Notes under the pieces: generated by a model
What the model was told of the DNA's origin: nothing
The model's input: the letters and a program-made list of their open reading frames with translations, nothing else
Database searches by the model: none
Translations under genes and position numbers: made by a program
In this document: positions 1-9,418 of the stretch, piece after piece
Layout: every line of letters starts with the position of its first letter
Position numbering within the stretch: the stretch's first letter is position 1
Source of the DNA: a virus
Length of the DNA stretch: 64,000 nt
Virus record (IMG/VR): IMGVR_UViG_3300044797_000318
Location: 1-64,000 of that record
Strand: one strand, 5' to 3'

Positions 1-739
1 TGGTGTAATATGGATATACTGTCTTGGTAATAGGGATATATCCCCACAAATTCATTTGCGTAATCAAATAGTTAGCACGGTCGGGATCATAACCGAAAGC
101 CTTATCAATTTTTTCATTCATAACTTTTTCGGTAGAAATTTTAGCCGTTTGTGGATTTTTTTTCACAAACTCCACTATCGACTTATCCACATTGAATCCA
201 AGCTTACAAGCCAAATATATAATTCTAATAACTCTATTTCTATTTGATGTCAATGTTATTTCGGGAGACAAACAAGTATTTATTATCTTATTATCAATAT
301 CCTTGAAACCACGACCAATTGGATCTAATATTTTTTTGAGATCTAATGTCATCAATAGTGCATTACAAGTTAGATCTCTTGAATACATTTCTCGTTGCAT
401 ATTAGTAGGATTAGCAATCCCTATTTGATTAAGAATGTGATCGATATTGTGTACCATAAAATTAGAAGAAAAATCCATTTTAAGGCTACCCACAAAGATA
501 GTGCTATGCCCATCTTCCATAGTTTTTCTAGTTACATTATAGTTTTGACGGAGTTTGATGGCAAACTCTTGCGAGAGATAATCTACTGATTTATCACCGG
601 TGGTAATATCTAAATCAGCAATGTTTTCTAACTTACCCATACGCTTATCTCTGGGAACACCGCCACAAATCATTGGGGTAGAAGCACCAATTTCCGTAGC
701 TGTTTTTTGCAACACCCCTAATAATTCTCGAAGTTTCAT
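1..739 (-). CDS. CCA-adding tRNA nucleotidyltransferase / poly(A) polymerase head domain (C-terminus beyond window)
   Basis: The ATG at 739 follows an AAAGGA ribosome binding site, and the frame stays open to the left edge (246 residues seen). The N-terminal head domain has the class II nucleotidyltransferase signature: GGVPRD at residues 26-31 followed by DLD with the two metal-binding aspartates at 42 and 44. RDLTCNA at 121-127 and LDPIGRGFKDI after it match the family's RDFTINA...DPFGG..DL block, and NRNRVIRIIYLACKLGF matches the start of the neck domain. Family members add or repair the 3' CCA of tRNAs; some relatives are poly(A) polymerases. The tRNA genes in this window already encode CCA, which would favour a repair role. 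The exact activity is inferred. Confidence 0.85.
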   Translation of the reverse strand, partial: MKLRELLGVLQKTATEIGASTPMICGGVPRDKRMGKLENIADLDITTGDKSVDYLSQEFAIKLRQNYNVTRKTMEDGHSTIFVGSLKMDFSSNFMVHNIDHILNQIGIANPTNMQREMYSRDLTCNALLMTLDLKKILDPIGRGFKDIDNKIINTCLSPEITLTSNRNRVIRIIYLACKLGFNVDKSIVEFVKKNPQTAKISTEKVMNEKIDKAFGYDPDRANYLITQMNLWGYIPITKTVYPYYT

Positions 740-750
740 TTATCCTTTGT

Positions 751-2721
751 TTAGCCCAAAGGTCTGGCAACTGGTGGCCCTTTAACGGGAGCACCAGCTG
801 GTGGAGGTGGAGCCAATTCGCCCATTTCCACTTGGGGAGTTTCTTTCTTACCACCTTCCATTTCCACGTTTTCTTGATCTTTTCTCATCTGCTTGCGTGC
901 TTTTTCTTTGGCACTATCTTGCTCTAACTTACCTTTAATACCAGAGATTTCGGGAGAGTCGGATTTTGGACCGCCCTCTAAATCAATATCTTTGGTATTC
1001 ATAGAAGCACGTAGTTTAGAAAGTATTTCGTCCAAACGAGTAGACACATATTGATTAGAAGCTAAGGCGTTGCTAAGCGCTTCTGATAATTGTGGAAAGA
1101 AGGAGGACATACCTTTACCATTTAACATCATATCTACTCTAGATATTCTTCGTGGTATTTCTCTCACCTTAAATATCTTGGCGAGGCCTTCCAATTCCGC
1201 CACGATATCGGCGATAGTCACGCTGGAAAACATTTCATCCATCTTAGCATCAAATTCAGAAGTATCAGGTGGCGGAGTTTCCGCTCCTGATGGAGGAATA
1301 TCTTTTTCAGATACTTCCAACGGTTCATCATCGGGAGCACCGGAAGGAGCATCACCAGGTGCTTTTGGAGGAGGAAGATTGGCCATATTGCCTCGAGAAG
1401 GTGGTGGATTATCTGTAATTGGAACATCTTCTAAAACAGCAGGAGGAATGCCAGGAGGAGCCGCAGGAGGTATTGCTTGAGCTTCTGAGACCATCAGCTC
1501 TTCTTCTGGATCACTAACCTCCAAATGATCGAAGACTTCTAAATCATCGGCCTTGGACTCTTCCGTCTTATTACCTTCATTCATGTTTTCAATAAACTCG
1601 GAAATGCCCTTAGGTTGTGGCGCTTCTTGTGGCACCAAAGCAGGAGAAGATTCGGCGGTGCCAGTGGGCACATTGCCGCCACTCATAATAGCTGCTGCGG
1701 GCGGCTGATCTTTATTTTGATCTTGGCCTACTGGTGTATTGACATCAGGGACACCTGGAACAGTAGCGGGAGCACCACCTGGAGCACCTGGATTACCAGC
1801 GCCAGAGGGATCGGCTGGTGGTGCAGGAGGGGGCATAGCACCAGTATTAGTGGTGCCCGTAGCGTCTTGACCAGCTTGCCCTGGTGTTTGCGCTACTGAA
1901 TAAAGCATATTAGCAGCTTTGGTAAAACCCTTACGGCTAAGAACGTTAGCCTCACGCACAATCATATCCTCATAAAGGCGGGTAGAGACGCTCAATTTAT
2001 TGACGAGCTGAACTTTTTTCTTGAGACTATAAATGGCCTCCATTAGGTTTTCTAATTCAACTCCGGCAAATTGCTGCCCCTCAGGAGAACGCAAAAGTTT
2101 TTCCGCTGAGTCCAAACGTCCAATAATCTTTTGACGTTGTTTCTCAATCGTACTTCTCTTCTCTTCATGGCGTTCTGCCTCTTCACGCGCATCATTGACG
2201 GCATTGCCATCCACGGCGGGTTCGGGAGCTGGTTGTGCATCTGGTTTGATATGAAGGAAATAGCCCGGCTGTCCATTTTCATACCAGACTTGTGCAAATT
2301 TGTATTTCATATGAGAACCCTCTTCGTGGAACCTAAGCCAATTCAAGAAGTCATAGATTTCCATTTTCTTCCAACCTTGGGTGGCCTGGCGAACGGCATC
2401 CTTGAACTCAAATCCAGCTTTCTTTTTATAGTGGATATCCTTAACTGTTACCAACCACTTCTTCATATCGTGCTGGCCAGGAATATTAATATACTGGTCA
2501 TAATTAGGATAGGCCCTCTTGCCCTCAATGAAGGAACGAAATTCTGGCTTGAACTTACTATAATCAATACCATAATGATCAAAAAACTCCATCAATTTTT
2601 TGATCTTTTCGTCGGTTGATAATTCGAGTATCTTTTGATCCGAATATGGAGATACCACCTTCTCCAACTGTTTGTTAGAAGGTAAATCAATATTAGAGGG
2701 TTTGTGCTTGGTAGTTGTCAT
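751..2721 (-). CDS. large Pro/Gly-rich protein of unknown function, possibly virion-associated
   Basis: A 656-residue protein with no family I recognise. Residues about 1-160 look globular and rich in aromatic residues. Residues 180-280 are predominantly charged and helical. About 285-480 is a long low-complexity Pro/Gly/Ala/Glu region. The last third is helical again and ends with a Pro-rich tail. Its ATG overlaps the stop of the upstream gene by one base, so it is likely translated in the same operon. The globular-linker-helical architecture resembles accessory structural proteins of large phages, but that is only an analogy. Confidence 0.75.
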   Translation of the reverse strand: MTTTKHKPSNIDLPSNKQLEKVVSPYSDQKILELSTDEKIKKLMEFFDHYGIDYSKFKPEFRSFIEGKRAYPNYDQYINIPGQHDMKKWLVTVKDIHYKKKAGFEFKDAVRQATQGWKKMEIYDFLNWLRFHEEGSHMKYKFAQVWYENGQPGYFLHIKPDAQPAPEPAVDGNAVNDAREEAERHEEKRSTIEKQRQKIIGRLDSAEKLLRSPEGQQFAGVELENLMEAIYSLKKKVQLVNKLSVSTRLYEDMIVREANVLSRKGFTKAANMLYSVAQTPGQAGQDATGTTNTGAMPPPAPPADPSGAGNPGAPGGAPATVPGVPDVNTPVGQDQNKDQPPAAAIMSGGNVPTGTAESSPALVPQEAPQPKGISEFIENMNEGNKTEESKADDLEVFDHLEVSDPEEELMVSEAQAIPPAAPPGIPPAVLEDVPITDNPPPSRGNMANLPPPKAPGDAPSGAPDDEPLEVSEKDIPPSGAETPPPDTSEFDAKMDEMFSSVTIADIVAELEGLAKIFKVREIPRRISRVDMMLNGKGMSSFFPQLSEALSNALASNQYVSTRLDEILSKLRASMNTKDIDLEGGPKSDSPEISGIKGKLEQDSAKEKARKQMRKDQENVEMEGGKKETPQVEMGELAPPPPAGAPVKGPPVARPLG

Positions 2722-3479
2722 TATTCGTTATTTAGCTTCTTATTAATAGTTTCATTGAGAAGTTTAGCTTCGGCCAATTTCATATCAGTATTAGGCAACT
2801 GATCTACAACAGGCTGTTTAAGCTTTGCCATTTTTTCGTTGAAAAGCTCCATAAATAACATAGAGCTTTCCAAGTCTAATTGGGACAAAACTTCTCGGAT
2901 TACATCATGAAATACCGAAATATGCTGATCCACTACTTGTAAAGTGACGTTGTGCTGTATCGTTAAGTCAGCTGGGCTCTCTGTAAATTTATAATATTTT
3001 TCCAATAGGCCACCGAACAACTCACCATATTCGATCAATACACGATCAATTTTAGTATTTATGTTGCGAGGGTCTTCTTGAATTTCGTCGAAAACTTGCC
3101 CTAAACGCGTTTCAATGGCGACACATAGATTTCTTACCATCTCGCGAATATCTATTTCTTTACCAGCCAATTCTAACATCTTACCCTTGTAAGTGGAATT
3201 GCCCTTAACTGCTAACTCTAATTGGTCTTCCGTACTGGTAGCTACAGCTTGCTTCGTTTTTCTAATATCATCCTGAATCATTTGATAAACATCTAAATAA
3301 TTATCTTGGAATGATTTGATAGACTTTTCGCCTATGACAAATTTGGCCTCGCTAACATTAGTATACTTGGCAGCCAGCCAATCGTGAATGTCTTTGGCAG
3401 CGTAACCAAGCACTAACTTTGCAATAAGCTCATCTTTATCGGGGTGATCAAGAATTTTTTTGAGTGCGTTTTTGTTCAT
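2721..3479 (-). CDS. helical protein of unknown function with a possible N-terminal HTH
   Basis: 252 residues, mostly helical and charged. The first 60 residues (AKDIHDWLAAKY, then EKSIKSFQDNYLD) have the look of a short helix-turn-helix such as those in small terminase-like proteins, followed by a long helical body. That reading is weak and rests only on spacing and residue pattern. It is co-transcribed with the 656-residue gene downstream. The upstream side is separated from its neighbour by about 120 bases that hold a fossil endonuclease end. Confidence 0.7.
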   Translation of the reverse strand: MNKNALKKILDHPDKDELIAKLVLGYAAKDIHDWLAAKYTNVSEAKFVIGEKSIKSFQDNYLDVYQMIQDDIRKTKQAVATSTEDQLELAVKGNSTYKGKMLELAGKEIDIREMVRNLCVAIETRLGQVFDEIQEDPRNINTKIDRVLIEYGELFGGLLEKYYKFTESPADLTIQHNVTLQVVDQHISVFHDVIREVLSQLDLESSMLFMELFNEKMAKLKQPVVDQLPNTDMKLAEAKLLNETINKKLNNE

Positions 3480-3510
3480 CTTTATCCATTTGTTTAGCGA
3501 TCTTTTTCAA

Positions 3511-3599
3511 TCACTTTCCACAAATAGATATGATATTATAGCCAGCTTGTTTGGTAATCTGCTCACGGACCAGAGTAGCTTGATAAAGATGCCCGGGTA
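3511..3599 (-). pseudogene. C-terminal fossil of a Vsr/EDxHD-type homing endonuclease
   Basis: In the gap between two genes the minus strand encodes GHLYQATLVREQITKQAGYN followed by IISI and then a TGA stop, with a TAA in frame just upstream. The stretch lines up closely with the C-terminal part of the endonuclease at 59996-60937 (GDLYKETIDREEMIRKHGYQ then IISI). There is no start codon and no N-terminal part. It is best explained as the tail of a homing endonuclease whose remainder was deleted. Recognition rests on about 25 residues. Confidence 0.55.
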
Positions 3600-4313
3600 T
3601 TATTTATTGTAGCCGAGGCGCCCTTCTCTAGTGTCAAAAATTGCATGAAAGGGAATTTCCAAACCCATAGTTTGCTGCTCAACCGATCCACCAGGAACTT
3701 TATTACCATTATCTAGCGTATAGCCAGTTTCATAATTATATGTTTTCTTATCTAATTCACATTGAAACATATGTTCTCCAACTCTTGCCATTTGGGCGCC
3801 TGGATGATCGGGACATGTTCTCGTGCTAAGTGGAGCTTCTAGAATTTTATATTGCTTAGTGAAGCCGCTTTGTTCAATAGCTCTCTCTGCATCACCAATC
3901 TTGTGGTAATCTCGCAAAGTCTCACGGGGCTGCTCATACTTCTTTTTAAGTTCCACTACTCTTTGGTCTTGCAGATCTTTTCTTTCTGCATAGGCGTTGG
4001 GTGGAGCCGCAATAGTAAGTAATAATTCGTCTAGAACAGAAGCCATCTTTTTGAGTTGCGGATCATCAGAAGAATCAAAAGCGAAAGCCAAAGCAGCCGT
4101 CTCTTCAATGGATTCAGGGGTGAGCAAAGACTCAGCAGGAGGCTCGATAGCATCTACTTCATCGGCTGCTTTTTTCAAAAGAGCCGCTGCCAAGACACAA
4201 GATTCTGCCACTACTTGCATGCATTTTTCATCAGCTTCGGCAAGCAACATGGCTTCGTTATTTGGACTTTCTAGCCAAGCGGCCATAGCATTTAATAATT
4301 CAGCAGTTCTCAT
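3600..4313 (-). CDS. unknown protein with a C-terminal zinc-ribbon-like segment
   Basis: 237 residues. The N-terminal half is Ala/Leu/Glu-rich and helical (AAALLKKAADEVDAIEPPAE). The C-terminal half has a Cys/His cluster, TCPDHPGAQM...FQCELDKKTYN, that could form a zinc ribbon. Its start overlaps the stop of the upstream 292-residue gene by four bases (ATGA), so the two are probably translationally coupled. I do not recognise the family. Confidence 0.75.
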   Translation of the reverse strand: MRTAELLNAMAAWLESPNNEAMLLAEADEKCMQVVAESCVLAAALLKKAADEVDAIEPPAESLLTPESIEETAALAFAFDSSDDPQLKKMASVLDELLLTIAAPPNAYAERKDLQDQRVVELKKKYEQPRETLRDYHKIGDAERAIEQSGFTKQYKILEAPLSTRTCPDHPGAQMARVGEHMFQCELDKKTYNYETGYTLDNGNKVPGGSVEQQTMGLEIPFHAIFDTREGRLGYNK

Positions 4314-5188
4314 TTATGGTACCTTTCTAGGGTCAAGTCATTGTATTTATGAGCCATTTTGTGGTCCCAAGCTTCTCCCTCTTCTTCAAAAAGGTTTGGA
4401 TTAGCTGGTTGTTTTTCTGGGCTATTCTCTAATGCCGGAAGATTAGTCTTTTCTCGCTGATCAATCCAGTCTCTCATAGCTTTCGCTTCGACCGTAACAG
4501 CAGGACCATCCACAGGAACATGACCTCGAGAGATGGCATTAACCAAGGTAGTGATTTTACTTTTCATAACCGGATCAGACAAAAGCTGATACATAACATC
4601 CATATCATCTAGACGATATTGTTGGGCTGCCGGAGTTCTCATAAACATGAGGAGCTGCTCTTTGCTCAACTCTTTTCTTTGAGGTTCCAGTGGCCCGCCC
4701 TCTTGTCGTGTCTCGATACCACGCGGCAGTACCTGTTGAAGCAGTTTTAGTTGCTTGTCTAATAAAGAGGTAATGCGATGGAGAATCATCTCAAACTTAG
4801 ATTTAAGATGCTCGCGATAATTCCTCTCAGACTCCTTAGTAGCCCTTACAGAATTATGAATAAATTTTCTGACATCCTCTACTAGCTTAGCGTCATGAAC
4901 CATGCCTAACAAATTATTAACGCGAGTATATAATTGAGTATTGCTGTGATCGTCGATATTGGTAACGATATCACTAAAAATAATAATAAGTCTCTTAGAG
5001 AATGGCTCGCCCGCATTAGCTAGCATTTGAAGGACTGGCTCTTTGGCTGTTTCGGAATTGACATATAGTTTGTATGTCAAAAGCAGATCCTTCTTGACCT
5101 GACTAAGAATTTGGGCATTGGAGGCGGCATTAGCCACTAGCCCATATTTTAGCTCAAGAAGTTTTCCCAGTCTCTCTAATCCACTCAT
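4310..5188 (-). CDS. helical protein of unknown function
   Basis: 292 residues, almost entirely helical by composition, with no cysteine motif and no membrane segment. It lies three bases after the 536-residue gene and overlaps the next gene by four. The tail is hydrophilic and rich in Glu and His. The run of four co-directional genes from 6.8 to 3.6 kb, without promoters or terminators between them, suggests a single functional set, possibly virion or virion-assembly proteins. Confidence 0.75.
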   Translation of the reverse strand: MSGLERLGKLLELKYGLVANAASNAQILSQVKKDLLLTYKLYVNSETAKEPVLQMLANAGEPFSKRLIIIFSDIVTNIDDHSNTQLYTRVNNLLGMVHDAKLVEDVRKFIHNSVRATKESERNYREHLKSKFEMILHRITSLLDKQLKLLQQVLPRGIETRQEGGPLEPQRKELSKEQLLMFMRTPAAQQYRLDDMDVMYQLLSDPVMKSKITTLVNAISRGHVPVDGPAVTVEAKAMRDWIDQREKTNLPALENSPEKQPANPNLFEEEGEAWDHKMAHKYNDLTLERYHK

Positions 5189-5191
5189 AGA

Positions 5192-6802
5192 TTACCCAAA
5201 AATCTTGGCGTTAATAAAGGTAGCCCCTTCGTAAGTATCGTCCATACCCTTACGGAACAATGGGCGGCAGTTTCCGTCTTTGTCTTGATACACTTTATTG
5301 ATTGGTAAGCCAGTATGCGTACAAACTGGGTATTCGCTGACAGCGCTCTTAATCATGTTGGAGCACTTGGTAGTAGCAACTTTCTTGCCAGACATACCGT
5401 CCATATAAATTTGGAAGGCGGTATCATAAGCTCTTTGGTCCCCACAATTAGCAAGAACATTGAGAGCATCTTCTGCCTTGGCGTGATTTCCCTCAGAGAT
5501 GGCGGCTTGTAGATTAGTAATCACTTCGCTTGGTTTGAGGGTAGACATAGTGGAAGCAACTGCGGCTACCTTAACATCATATTTGTTTTCACTAACTAAT
5601 TGATTGATGCCGGCCCTATCGAAAGTGGCTAGTGAACCATTGCAAAGTAGGACGGAAGGCTTGGATAATTTCTTGTCAGCTGATACCTTGACTGGAACGG
5701 TAAAAGCTACCTTGCCAGTATCTAAGGAAACGCCGTAAAAAATAGTGTGTTCATCATTACCGGTAACCACTACTTGTGGTAGAGAAAATCCGAAAGATTG
5801 TAGTTCACGAGTGATATGGTTTCTACCAGCAGTAACCACTTCTGGACCAAATTTGAAAGAGGCAAGTCCCTTAGGGCTGGTAAATTCCTTTTCGAAAGAA
5901 ATGAATTCGTCAGACTTGGGAAGTTGAACGTCTGGCTTAGCAGCAGCCTCCACTTTGAGACCGAGCCAACAATCTGCTTGACCGGCAAAATCAGACTTCC
6001 CTTGACGAGTGGCATTGAGTCGAGTCAAAGCTAATTCAGCTGCGCTAACTTCACGCTTACTGCTAGTAGCAGCGGTAAGAGCGGTAAGAATATCAGTGGC
6101 CCCTACTTTGGTTTTGGTACCGGCTTGCTGAGTTAGATAGGCCTTGATAGCAGCGTGATTGAGATCTTCAGGGCCGGTATTGCCCATAAAAACTTCGGGG
6201 TCAACTACATCGGTCTTGACCACTTCTACAGGAACATAGAAACTAGTTACGCCCTTAGGAGTATCGTAGTCGGCTTTGATAACGATGAACTTATCATTGC
6301 CGTCACTAACGGAAAGTTGGATAGGGCGAAGATTCCAGGCCTCCAAAGTAGAGCCCACCGATTTCAAAGCCTTGTTAGCCATAGGTTGGGAGTACATCTT
6401 GAGGGGAGCGTGCTTGTCGAAAACACTTTCCAAAGCATTAGCTAATACTTGATCGCCTACTTCGTAGGGATTGTTTTGTAGAGCTACGTCATGCTGGTAA
6501 GTGGTCACCGATGGCTCAGCCACAGTCTCACCCAACTCATCCTGAAATAATTCGGCAAATTTGGTGCCGGAAGAATGAAGTTTGTGATAAAGAGTTTTGA
6601 AATCAGCTCTGCGAATGAAGGTGGTATTATGGCCAGCCATATCAGAAATGACTCTGGCCATATTGCCGAGAGTTTTATCCTGTGGATAGGCTACAACACA
6701 CTTGGCCAATTTAGCTGCCAAAAGTGGTGTGGCAAGCCTTTCATTATCCCCTACCGTCTTTGCTAGAGAACCTACCAGTTGTTGTATTTTTTCGAAGCTC
6801 AT
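5192..6802 (-). CDS. unknown 536-residue protein, possibly structural
   Basis: A long protein with alternating helical and beta-rich, Lys/Val/Thr-rich sections. Two stretches look like an internal duplication: each combines a YGVSLDTGK- or KADYDTPKG-type beta segment with a later AGINQLVSENK- or AAIKAYLTQQAG-type helix, spaced about 170 residues apart. A cluster of Cys residues (CSNMIKSAVSEYPVCTHTG) sits near the C-terminus. I do not recognise the family. It heads the operon running down to 3.6 kb. Confidence 0.75.
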   Translation of the reverse strand: MSFEKIQQLVGSLAKTVGDNERLATPLLAAKLAKCVVAYPQDKTLGNMARVISDMAGHNTTFIRRADFKTLYHKLHSSGTKFAELFQDELGETVAEPSVTTYQHDVALQNNPYEVGDQVLANALESVFDKHAPLKMYSQPMANKALKSVGSTLEAWNLRPIQLSVSDGNDKFIVIKADYDTPKGVTSFYVPVEVVKTDVVDPEVFMGNTGPEDLNHAAIKAYLTQQAGTKTKVGATDILTALTAATSSKREVSAAELALTRLNATRQGKSDFAGQADCWLGLKVEAAAKPDVQLPKSDEFISFEKEFTSPKGLASFKFGPEVVTAGRNHITRELQSFGFSLPQVVVTGNDEHTIFYGVSLDTGKVAFTVPVKVSADKKLSKPSVLLCNGSLATFDRAGINQLVSENKYDVKVAAVASTMSTLKPSEVITNLQAAISEGNHAKAEDALNVLANCGDQRAYDTAFQIYMDGMSGKKVATTKCSNMIKSAVSEYPVCTHTGLPINKVYQDKDGNCRPLFRKGMDDTYEGATFINAKIFG

Positions 6803-6818
6803 GTAAACACCTATTCCG

Positions 6819-7277
6819 TTAAACCAATTCTGGGTATCGTTTAGATACTTCTTGTCTAGCCGCTTCGTTCAATTCACTGAGAAGAGCCCTGACTAACTTC
6901 TTATTAGAGGCTAATTTTTCAGGTAGATATTTTTCGGCTTTATATAACTCTGAACGTGGAATGCCTAGCTTGGCAGCAGAAATTCTGACAAGAGGATCTC
7001 CTTTGTAAGAGACTTGCAAGTCACTACCATTCTTGGTAACCAACACATCCCAAGTGGCAGCCGTCTTGTCTAGCTCCTCATCTTCATAGAGAGCTACGAT
7101 ATAATCGCCATCTTCGGCATTTTGTACTTGCCAAAGCTCGGCTCCTTTATCGCCATCTTTAAAGCGTACCACGTCGAAAGCAACCGTTTCTAACTGATCT
7201 TTGACATCAGATAGACGATATGCCTTCTTGGTAATCTGGTTGGCTAAAGCTGAGTAATCTATCGAGATATTTTTCAT
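6819..7277 (-). CDS. small acidic protein of unknown function
   Basis: About 152 residues. Two starts are possible: an ATG at 7295 behind AGGTG, and an ATG at 7277 behind the better-matched AGGGAG. I prefer 7277 (MKNISIDYSALANQ). The middle is rich in Asp/Glu and beta-prone (WDVLVTKNGSDLQVSYKGD), and the C-terminal third is helical. It sits 17 bases upstream of the 536-residue gene and likely belongs to its operon. Confidence 0.7.
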   Translation of the reverse strand: MKNISIDYSALANQITKKAYRLSDVKDQLETVAFDVVRFKDGDKGAELWQVQNAEDGDYIVALYEDEELDKTAATWDVLVTKNGSDLQVSYKGDPLVRISAAKLGIPRSELYKAEKYLPEKLASNKKLVRALLSELNEAARQEVSKRYPELV

Positions 7278-7323
7278 AAAGCTCCCTAGGATCATATTAC
7301 ACCTATTGTATGATATTAGAATA

Positions 7324-7878
7324 TTAGCTTAATTTATTTGATTTTCGTATATTCTCGATAGCCTCTAATGGCTGCAAATTATCTAAAACCCAACATTTCT
7401 GAAAATTTTCATCTGCCATAGAAGTGTAAACAAAATTTGATTGTGGGATAATGTGATCAATATGCCAGTACGTACCGTAGTTGCTCCAACTCATATTTTG
7501 ATCAAACTTGGATTCTAGATGAACTTTTAGCTCTTTCATAGTATAAGGTAAATATGATAGTATCGATTGATTATTTTTATTACCTTTTAGAGATTGCCAT
7601 ATCATAGTGGAACAATTTCTACGCAATTTATATGCCGGGTCAATAGCTCGACGAGCAAGATCACGCTTCTGATTCTTTTTGATAATTTGATCTTTGTTTT
7701 CTGCATAGTATTTTTGTCTGGCTAGAGCGGCCTCTTCTTTATGAGCTTCATTATATTCTTTCTGATATGCGACTATACTTTCTTTATGCGCTTTATTATA
7801 TTCATTTTGTTTTTTAAGTAAACGAGTTTTATTCGCCTCATACCATTTTTTCTTATACTCTGATCTCTTGTCTGTCAT
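7324..7878 (-). CDS. HNH homing endonuclease
   Basis: 184 residues. The N-terminal half contains repeated YNKAHKE/YNEAHKE/YYAENKD units (a charged, DNA-contacting repeat). The C-terminal half holds the HNH core: WHIDHIIPQSNF with the catalytic His pair, then NFQKCWVLDNLQPLEAIEN. The same domain occurs at 44245-45260 and, as a remnant, at 24197-24436, so these are three members of one mobile family. It lies next to a small HTH gene and a GIY-YIG gene. This copy is intact. Confidence 0.85.
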   Translation of the reverse strand: MTDKRSEYKKKWYEANKTRLLKKQNEYNKAHKESIVAYQKEYNEAHKEEAALARQKYYAENKDQIIKKNQKRDLARRAIDPAYKLRRNCSTMIWQSLKGNKNNQSILSYLPYTMKELKVHLESKFDQNMSWSNYGTYWHIDHIIPQSNFVYTSMADENFQKCWVLDNLQPLEAIENIRKSNKLS

Positions 7879-7898
7879 TAGCGAATTACCACCTTTTC

Positions 7899-8099
7899 TT
7901 ACCAGAAGGCTTTATTTCTGAGTTTGGCAACCAAAACTCGTAGCTTTTCTTCATCCATCAAAATGTCATACAGGTCAATAGAAGAAATTTTAGCCGGCTT
8001 CCAAGAGACTACGCCACTACTATCTGTTGGTATTTCTAATACCTTCAACATTTCATGTGATTTACGAATTTTGTCGTAGTATTCTTTATCTGTACTCAT
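7899..8099 (-). CDS. small hypothetical protein
   Basis: 66 residues from the ATG at 8099, which is preceded by TAAGGA at a suitable distance. A longer start at 8117 would overlap the upstream HTH gene by seven bases. The protein is charged and helical (MSTDKEYYDKIRKSHEMLKV) with no cysteine motif. Its position right after a sigma-region-4-like protein suggests they are expressed together. Function unknown. Confidence 0.6.
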   Translation of the reverse strand: MSTDKEYYDKIRKSHEMLKVLEIPTDSSGVVSWKPAKISSIDLYDILMDEEKLRVLVAKLRNKAFW

Positions 8100-8110
8100 T
8101 GACAAGTTCC

Positions 8111-8554
8111 TTACCATTTATTACTTCTAATTTCTTCCATTTTTACGAGAATTTCTTTGATTGCATCGTCATGTTCAAGTATCTTTCTAATCTTTTTTTT
8201 CGCCCCACCATAAACAACTTTGCCGTTTTTATAGTCCACATTCCCATTTAGGCTTTTTGTAATGCTCGACTGATTGACATTCAGCATCTTAGCTATTTCC
8301 ATTTGGGTATAGCCGTCCGCATAAAGTCGAATGACTTCTCTCTGACGGGAGGTGAGAAGAGTATCCACTACTCTCCAAAATTCTTTTTTGAGTTGGTCTT
8401 CTAGCTCAATCAGATCTTCGTTGTATTCGAACGGATTTAATCTGGCCGAGATACTATCTTCATTACAAAAAGCTTCCATCATCTCATTAGAGCAAACTGT
8501 CTCGAGAAGTACCCATTGGTATTTATCGCTGCGATTAGATCTTTTATTTATCAT
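8111..8554 (-). CDS. sigma-region-4-like helix-turn-helix protein
   Basis: 147 residues. The central LTSRQREVIRLYADGYTQME followed by IAKMLNVNQSSITKSL is a typical sigma-70 region 4 / LuxR-type helix-turn-helix. No region 2 is present, so it is not a full sigma factor. It could be a transcription regulator, a small sigma-like protein, or the DNA-binding module of an accessory factor. Its start lies about ten bases downstream of the GIY-YIG gene. Confidence 0.75.
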   Translation of the reverse strand: MINKRSNRSDKYQWVLLETVCSNEMMEAFCNEDSISARLNPFEYNEDLIELEDQLKKEFWRVVDTLLTSRQREVIRLYADGYTQMEIAKMLNVNQSSITKSLNGNVDYKNGKVVYGGAKKKIRKILEHDDAIKEILVKMEEIRSNKW

Positions 8555-8564
8555 AACGACTCCA

Positions 8565-9401
8565 TTATAATTTAATACTGTGTCTCAATAAGATATCTCT
8601 TATTGTCGTTTTACCACAACTAAACTTTCTTGCCAGTTCAGCCCTACTAACAGTATTAGTCAAATATAACTCACATATTTTTTCTTCTTGTTCTAACGAA
8701 AAAATATTACGACCATTAGAATGACCAGTATAATTTGATTTTCTAGTTTCTATTTCGTATCTTCGCAAGATATCAGCAATAGTAGTTCTTAAACAATCAA
8801 ATTGCTTACCAAGAGCATAAGTAGATTTATTTTCCTCAACATATAATCTACATATATGAGCTTCTATTTCATCAGAAAATCGCCTATTAGATTTTCTTTC
8901 CTTTCCAGCTTGCGATTTAGAAAGTTTTATCCTCCATTCGTCATCAAGAGTTTTACCAGTATTAGTTCCCGCTTTCCCCATTGACGCTTTAGAAATATTT
9001 TCTTTCCACTCATCAGTTAGGGTGCCACCCTTGAGCCAACCATCGTGTGTCTTATAATGTTTTTGTAAAGCTTCAGATATTTTTGCAACAACTTCTGATG
9101 TTCGTGGTGATGTATTACCACCCCTATCTACATTATATCCCTTCTCCCTATTACGGCTATCGTATTGTTGTATTGCCTCCTCCTCGGCAAGATCAACATC
9201 TTCTTGAGTGCGACAAGTAGCTATAACCTCAAATTGAAAAACATTAGCTCCATATTTAGTCATGGCTCGCGTGATAACTTGATTTCCTCTATCATATTTA
9301 GCGTTCGACTTATGTTGCGACCATCGCAAGTCAGGGTTGTTAGTTTGTCCAATATAAACTTTTTGATTTTCTGTGTTGGTGATTTTATACAAATAGTGCA
9401 T
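8565..9401 (-). CDS. GIY-YIG homing endonuclease with tandem HTH tail
   Basis: 279 residues. The ATG at 9401 follows a near-perfect GGAGGAAGCA site, better than the in-frame start twelve bases upstream. Residues 1-95 are the GIY-YIG nuclease domain (YLYKIT... VYIGQTNNPDLRWSQHK). The middle has NUMOD-like repeats (LTDEWKENISKAS, LDDEWRIKLSKSQ). Two helix-turn-helix segments close it (STYALGKQFDCLRTTIADIL and SRAELARKFSCGKTTIRDIL). This is the layout of group I intron or free-standing homing nucleases. The gene is intact. Confidence 0.88.
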   Translation of the reverse strand: MHYLYKITNTENQKVYIGQTNNPDLRWSQHKSNAKYDRGNQVITRAMTKYGANVFQFEVIATCRTQEDVDLAEEEAIQQYDSRNREKGYNVDRGGNTSPRTSEVVAKISEALQKHYKTHDGWLKGGTLTDEWKENISKASMGKAGTNTGKTLDDEWRIKLSKSQAGKERKSNRRFSDEIEAHICRLYVEENKSTYALGKQFDCLRTTIADILRRYEIETRKSNYTGHSNGRNIFSLEQEEKICELYLTNTVSRAELARKFSCGKTTIRDILLRHSIKL

Positions 9402-9418
9402 TGCTTCCTCCATACACT

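Noticed and set aside
1070-1480. Plus-strand open frames inside the Pro/Gly-rich gene and other long minus genes
   Set aside because: They are mirror frames of biased codon use, without ribosome binding sites or protein-like composition.
2721-3479. Small terminase subunit
   Set aside because: Only a vague HTH-like start and no adjacent large terminase; not enough to assign.
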